From Asterella californica (lineage: Eukaryota > Streptophyta > Marchantiopsida > Marchantiales > Aytoniaceae): DNA of 64,000 nucleotides. Below are positions 59,762 through 64,000 of this stretch, one piece after another. The notes under the pieces are model-generated. The model saw only the letters and a list, made by a program, of their open reading frames with translations, was not told where the DNA came from and did not search any database. The translations under genes were made by a program, and so were the position numbers. Within the stretch, counting starts at the first letter, position 1, and each line of letters begins with the position of its first letter. The stretch lies in assembly GCA_036924285.1 (NCBI GenBank), contig JAYKYS010000008.1, positions 17,531,001-17,595,000 of the forward strand. The letters run 5' to 3'.

Positions 59762-62385
59762 CTACAACTTGAGGGTACGCTTAGCTGAATCTAGAGTATT
59801 CTGCAAGAGCATAGCGATGGTCATGGGCCCTACTCCTCCCGGGACTGGAGTTATCTTCGAAGCTACTTTCGCAGCCTCTTGGTAGCAAACATCTCCTACT
59901 AATCGATAGCCTTTCTTCTTTGTGGGATCCTGCGAAGAATCGACATAAGTCTTAGAAGCGAGCGTAACCAGAGCAGGTTTACAACCGTAGTTTGTTGCAT
60001 CCTGAAGGTCATGGGAGAGTGCGGTCACATGCATCCATCGAGGAAATTCACCAAAGGTTTCAATATCTTTTGGTTGAAAAGTAAATGCATCCATGACGAC
60101 CTCGACGAGGCTAAACACAGTAAGAAAGTTAGGATGCACTTAAAAGGAGGTCCTTAAGCTACATGCAATGCAGAATGAGGAAAATTGATAATGAGTTTGC
60201 TGTTATGACACAACGGGCTTAAGAAGGAAAGAAAAATATGCTCAATGAGGGAACTTAAACAAAATGAAGCGCTACGTGAAGTCCTAAAAGGTAACTCGGT
60301 ACAAGTATAACCACTGAACAAAATTCTGGGGGTCAGCTCTTGAGACAGGGTTTCAAAATGCACTAGCAGGACAAGAGAACCAGACCTTCAAATTTGTTAA
60401 CTGGAGGGAACCTGGGAACCAAATGCTTGCTTACCTCGAGAGAGTTCATTCCTACATCAATAACTACAGCACCAGGCTTGATCCAATCGCCACGAACAAG
60501 CTGCGCAACACCCACCGCTACTATGACAATGTCTGCTGTTCTGGTGATCTCAGCCGGATTCGGTGTACGGGAGTGCACAACAGTCACGGTCGCGTTGTGT
60601 GCCTGTCAAGACGTACAGAAGGTTTTAATGAACCATAGCTCTGGTGAATAAAAAGTAGCAGAGTGTAGACTATCTGATGCAATAGGATCTGACAGGCTAA
60701 AACAGTCCGGTGTCAGTGTCTGAGCAAAGAGAACTTCCATATGAACCACCGGCTTATCGCGCTTTACTGGAAACTGGTAGTACGTGAATCCTCTGGACAA
60801 CAAGCTGGTTAGAAAGAACGTGAAGCAAAATCAGCTACCGATCCACGATGGATAGTCTACTTGAGAGCGATGCGCAGAAGGCACATGCCAAGAGCACAGA
60901 CCTGAAGTAAAATCGCTGCAGGCATTCCCACAACATTGCTGCGTCCGATAACTACGGCATGCTTGCCCGCAATTTGGATTCGAGAGCGAAGCAAAAGCTC
61001 AATACAGCCTTTAGGAGTACAGGACACAAAGAGGGGTGTCCTCCCTTGCAATACCAATCTGCCCACATTCAGCGGATGAAATCCATCCACATCCTTTTCA
61101 ACGCTGATGGCCCCAATCACCTTCTCTTCATTCATATGCTGCAGATCAGAAGTAAAACTTCAGCATTCTTTGGGATTTGATGCTACAGCTACGTACTGAA
61201 CGAATGACCGATTTTTGTCTCACTGTTACGAGCTTAACAATGGGCAACAACAGCAACGAAGGTATCAGTTAACCGATGATCCCAACATATGAAGCTCGAG
61301 TTATAAGCCCCACAGCGTACCACGGACTAACAATGCTCGGAGCCTCGTGGTATTACGTTTGGTGCCGCTGCTGGCAACAGTTTTCTTGTACAGCTATGAT
61401 GATTCAGTGAACCTACAGTACCAGCCACCTGCTTTGCTATTAAGATAATTAGAGCAGTTATGGTTGGTTGTCTGTTATGAGGTAGACCTTTCCAGACAAC
61501 ATCACGAAGTATTCAAGAAAACTAATTACCTTAGGAAGAGGAAGTTGCACGAGTATACCATGAACCTCTGGATCATCGTTGTATTTGCTGACCCAACTGA
61601 GAACCTCATCTTCAGTCGCATCTTCAGGCAAATCCACACCATACGAAGCAATTCCGACTTCTGCACATGCTTTCTTTTTACTACGGACGTACGTAGCAGA
61701 GTCTACGCGGTTTCCAACCAGGACAACTGCGAGACCAGGAACTTGCCCCACAGCCTCCTTCATACTCCACACTTCTTGGCCAATCTCGCGTCGAATATCC
61801 CCAGCAATCTTCTTCCCATCAATCACCTCCGCAGTTGCTTCCGTAGCAGTAACTGCAATAATGCGTACACACGTATAAAACTCCGCGAGGCTTCTGGAGC
61901 TCAGTGCAGAAAAATTCGAAGGAAGAAACAACACACTACCCGAATAAAAGATCAAAATGCTCCCTTTAGATTCACAAAGTTGAGGCTGGTACATTTTCTG
62001 CTATGCTTCTCTTGACAGTATTCATAAAGGGCATAAAACGACCGGGAATGCGTCAAACTTCCAGACCATCATCCCGAAGAACTGCTCGGCAAGGTTGAAG
62101 ATCGTGTCTGGAGCCCCACTGATCGACAACATTCAACCCGTATATAGAATTGCCAAGCAAAGTGTTTTCAGACTTTCTGGCCCTCTCCACTTCTTTATCG
62201 AAGCCCCGATAGCTATGATGAATCGATGCCACCTGCAAGCAACAACTGGGAGGAAACCTGACGGGAATCCTGGAGCGCCATGAAGAGGAATTCAGCGCCT
62301 TGGTGACGCGCTCTGCGCATGGTGCCATAACTATGGTCGACTGATGATTTTTGACCACCACTCCTCTCACACACGCTCCCATCAT
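59762..62385 (-). CDS. FOLD: Bifunctional methylenetetrahydrofolate dehydrogenase/cyclohydrolase (FolD), spliced
   Basis: It interconverts 5,10-methylene-, methenyl- and 10-formyl-tetrahydrofolate with NADP(H), in one-carbon metabolism. From 5-prime to 3-prime: probable exon 1 62385-62067; exon 2 61852-61530; exon 3 61138-60902; exon 4 60602-60435; exon 5 59929-59762. Exons 2-5 join in frame through GT...AG introns (donors GTAATT, GTCTGT, GTAAGC). They give a 297-residue core, the normal FolD size. Visible motifs: catalytic Y-VRS-K in [22 protein letters not shown] with the conserved Gln, [10 protein letters not shown], the nucleotide-binding [12 protein letters not shown] and the signature [11 protein letters not shown] near the end. 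Exon 1 (about 107 residues from ATG 62385, Arg/Ser-rich) looks like a plastid or mitochondrial targeting leader. It was placed by the required phase-1 junction, but its donor (ATG/GTCTGG) is weak, so the amino end is uncertain. An alternative start is ATG 61994, reading directly into exon 2. Confidence 0.92.
62067..62385 (-). other. Probable leader exon of FolD (transit peptide)
   Basis: The frame from ATG-ATG at 62385 is open to a stop at about 62053. It is rich in Arg, Ser and Val with few acidic residues in the first 50 positions, as in organelle-targeting peptides. The exon 2 acceptor (TTGCAG/TT) needs an upstream donor that leaves one base of a codon; the only good fit in this frame is G/GTCTGG at 62067. 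Junction unverified. Confidence 0.45.
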
Positions 62386-63462
62386 GCCCAGTCGTTTCAA
62401 ACTCCTGTTACCCAGATTTCTATTCTCAGGTCGAATCGATGCACACCACCAAATCCTCCGCGATGCCAATAGTCAGCTGCACAGTAAGTGCACACAAAAC
62501 TCTCATTCCTCCTCGTCGCGCCTCATCAGAACACTTCGAAGGTGACGTCTTTCAACACACCTTCACTCGACGTTCCATTATTCTTCCTCTCAAAGGAAGG
62601 CGCTGCTGCTGCTGCTGCTGGGTGTACAAACTTCTCCTGTATCAAATGAAAAGACGTTCTCCTCTTTCACCGAGCGTGAGTGAAATAGATCTAAACCCTA
62701 GACCCTCGACACTAAACAGAAAAGGTACACGTTTTGCGACACCAATTGCATGTCCTTGTTGACGATGTTGACGACATCTGACTGCCAGTGGCTGTAACAA
62801 ACTCCCTCTCCTGCACAGTGACAGGAAGCCAAGGTTTTGGACGAATGTCTGAAGGCGTTTACGTGGAAGTAAAAGAGCTCAAAGCAGAACCGGGAAGGAC
62901 TGGCGAGCTCAGTGTAGCTTTAGCTCCAGCTCCATACTGCTGCAGCTACCTTACCAGTTTCGCCAGTTTTCTCTGTCTACATTAAGTACAACTTAGTGGA
63001 TCTCGGGTGATAGAAGTACTTTGTTTTGTTTATGCAACACTCCTAAACTTTGTAATGCGCAGCACACGGCTTCATTCCTTCAGTAAGTCATTACTAAATT
63101 TTGTTTGTTTCCGACTGCATGAGGGTCTAGTACAAGGCGTGACTTCTTCCAACTCAAATCAATTCCGACCTGAGAGAGGTACTGGAGCCACAGGGAGAAT
63201 GGATGTGTTTTCTTCCATTCATGTCAGATCTCCTTTCATTCCATCCTTGTAGTGAGTGGCTGGTGAGTGAGTGGGAAAACGAACCTCATGCCGCGTGTCT
63301 GCTCGCTGTCTGTTGAGGCCTTACTCCCTCCGTCTTCTCTCTTCTTAACCGGCTCCAATCCGACAAATTACACTACACGACAACAAATTCCCTCTTCCTC
63401 TTCGGTTTTCACAATCAAAGTATAACACATAGGAACAATGGAGAACCACCAGGGTCGGTTGA
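62386..63462. other. Region upstream of FolD
   Basis: Probably the FolD leader and promoter on the minus strand. It holds a CTG triplet run near 62603-62619. Short plus-strand frames have no recognisable domain. A GGTAACA donor-like site at about 62409 on the minus strand could belong to a leader exon. Confidence 0.35.
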
Positions 63463-63780
63463 TTATTTGTGACTGGTGATGAGATCTTGGAGTAATACTG
63501 GACGAAGAGATCGAAGCTTATTTGGTACAGTCATGCCTTCCGTAAAGGCATTCCTTGTTAAGATCGAGACATCGGCAAAAGACGAGCGATCATCAAGCAA
63601 CACAGGGAACGCCTTGACGATGTTCCGAGCCTCCTTGGAGGATCAGTCTCCTCGTCGGTCGAAGGCCGTTGCTGTTCTCCCTGCACCGCCACTGAATGAA
63701 GAGTGCGTGGTGCACAAGGGCAATGCATAAAACGTGGTCTCCGGAGCGCCAACTATGGTACAAATAGTGTCAAATGAGCC
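63463..63780 (-). pseudogene. Frame open on both strands, possible broken coding fragment
   Basis: The minus frame runs from after a TAA at 63781 to a TAA at 63463, with one internal TGA (63643-63645). The overlapping plus frame 63476-63730 is also open. Such paired openness often marks a decayed or edge-of-window coding segment, but I do not recognise a family in either direction. It could be chance. Confidence 0.2.
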
Positions 63781-64000
63781 TTATCGCGAAATACCTTCGT
63801 TCAACGACACATCCCCACGTAAATCGAGCTGAGAACCCGTCCGCACTCAAACGAAGCACCGATCACAACCAGAGCTGCATTGCGCTCGCGATTTTCAGAC
63901 TGGAAGTTGCACTATGGATTTGCTAATGAATAACAGAATAAGTCGTCATCTCCTAACGTGACAGTCACAGACCGATGAACGTCACAGTACGTTATCCAGT

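Overview
This window looks like nuclear DNA from a land plant. It carries a plant-specific GRAS transcription factor, a spliced FolD-type folate gene with GT-AG introns and a probable organelle-targeting leader, a complete Ty1-copia retrotransposon, LINE remnants and several short inverted-repeat transposons. The long purine/pyrimidine microsatellites and gene-poor AT-rich DNA would suit a bryophyte such as a liverwort, but that is an impression and not proven by anything read here. No prokaryotic operon, rRNA gene, canonical tRNA gene or CRISPR array was seen.

Layout. Positions 1-9400 are AT-rich and gene-free, with microsatellites and one near-perfect 39-bp hairpin (3088-3169). Positions 9400-15000 hold degraded low-copy tandem or periodic repeats: a roughly 73-bp array built on a TCCATGCAATGCATGGATG-like palindrome, a dispersed CCTCGATTTCAAAATCGAGG-like palindrome, and a GATGATGTCACTC minisatellite. 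From 15.9 to about 18.0 kb lies a decayed LINE (DUF4283-like ORF1, then the start of an APE-type endonuclease ORF2), followed by a 417-bp inverted-repeat element at 18424. Positions 18.8-23.5 kb show nothing coding. Positions 23.5-31.8 kb form a GC-richer island around the single-exon GRAS gene (26579-28897), with long GA/TC-rich flanks. Positions 31.8-37.5 kb hold one candidate degenerate TIR element and otherwise unassigned DNA.

The copia element (37530-42970) has 229-bp LTRs that I read as identical, a 5-bp target-site duplication (TCCGT), a tRNA-iMet primer site, a polypurine tract and one uninterrupted gag-pol frame, so it appears to be a recent and possibly still active insertion. Downstream, 43-57 kb is a repeat-rich zone. 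It includes three related short elements whose TIRs repeat a (G/A)CTTGA-type motif about every 30 bp; one copy has a perfect 9-bp target duplication, as expected for Mutator-like elements. At the right end a FolD gene (methylenetetrahydrofolate dehydrogenase/cyclohydrolase) lies on the minus strand in four clear exons plus a probable leader exon.

The GRAS gene (transcriptional regulation) and the FolD gene (one-carbon metabolism) have no visible functional link; they are ordinary nuclear neighbours separated by transposon-derived DNA. The observations most worth following are the 30-bp-periodic TIR family, the apparently intact young copia element with palindromic leader repeats, and the long hairpin at 3.1 kb.
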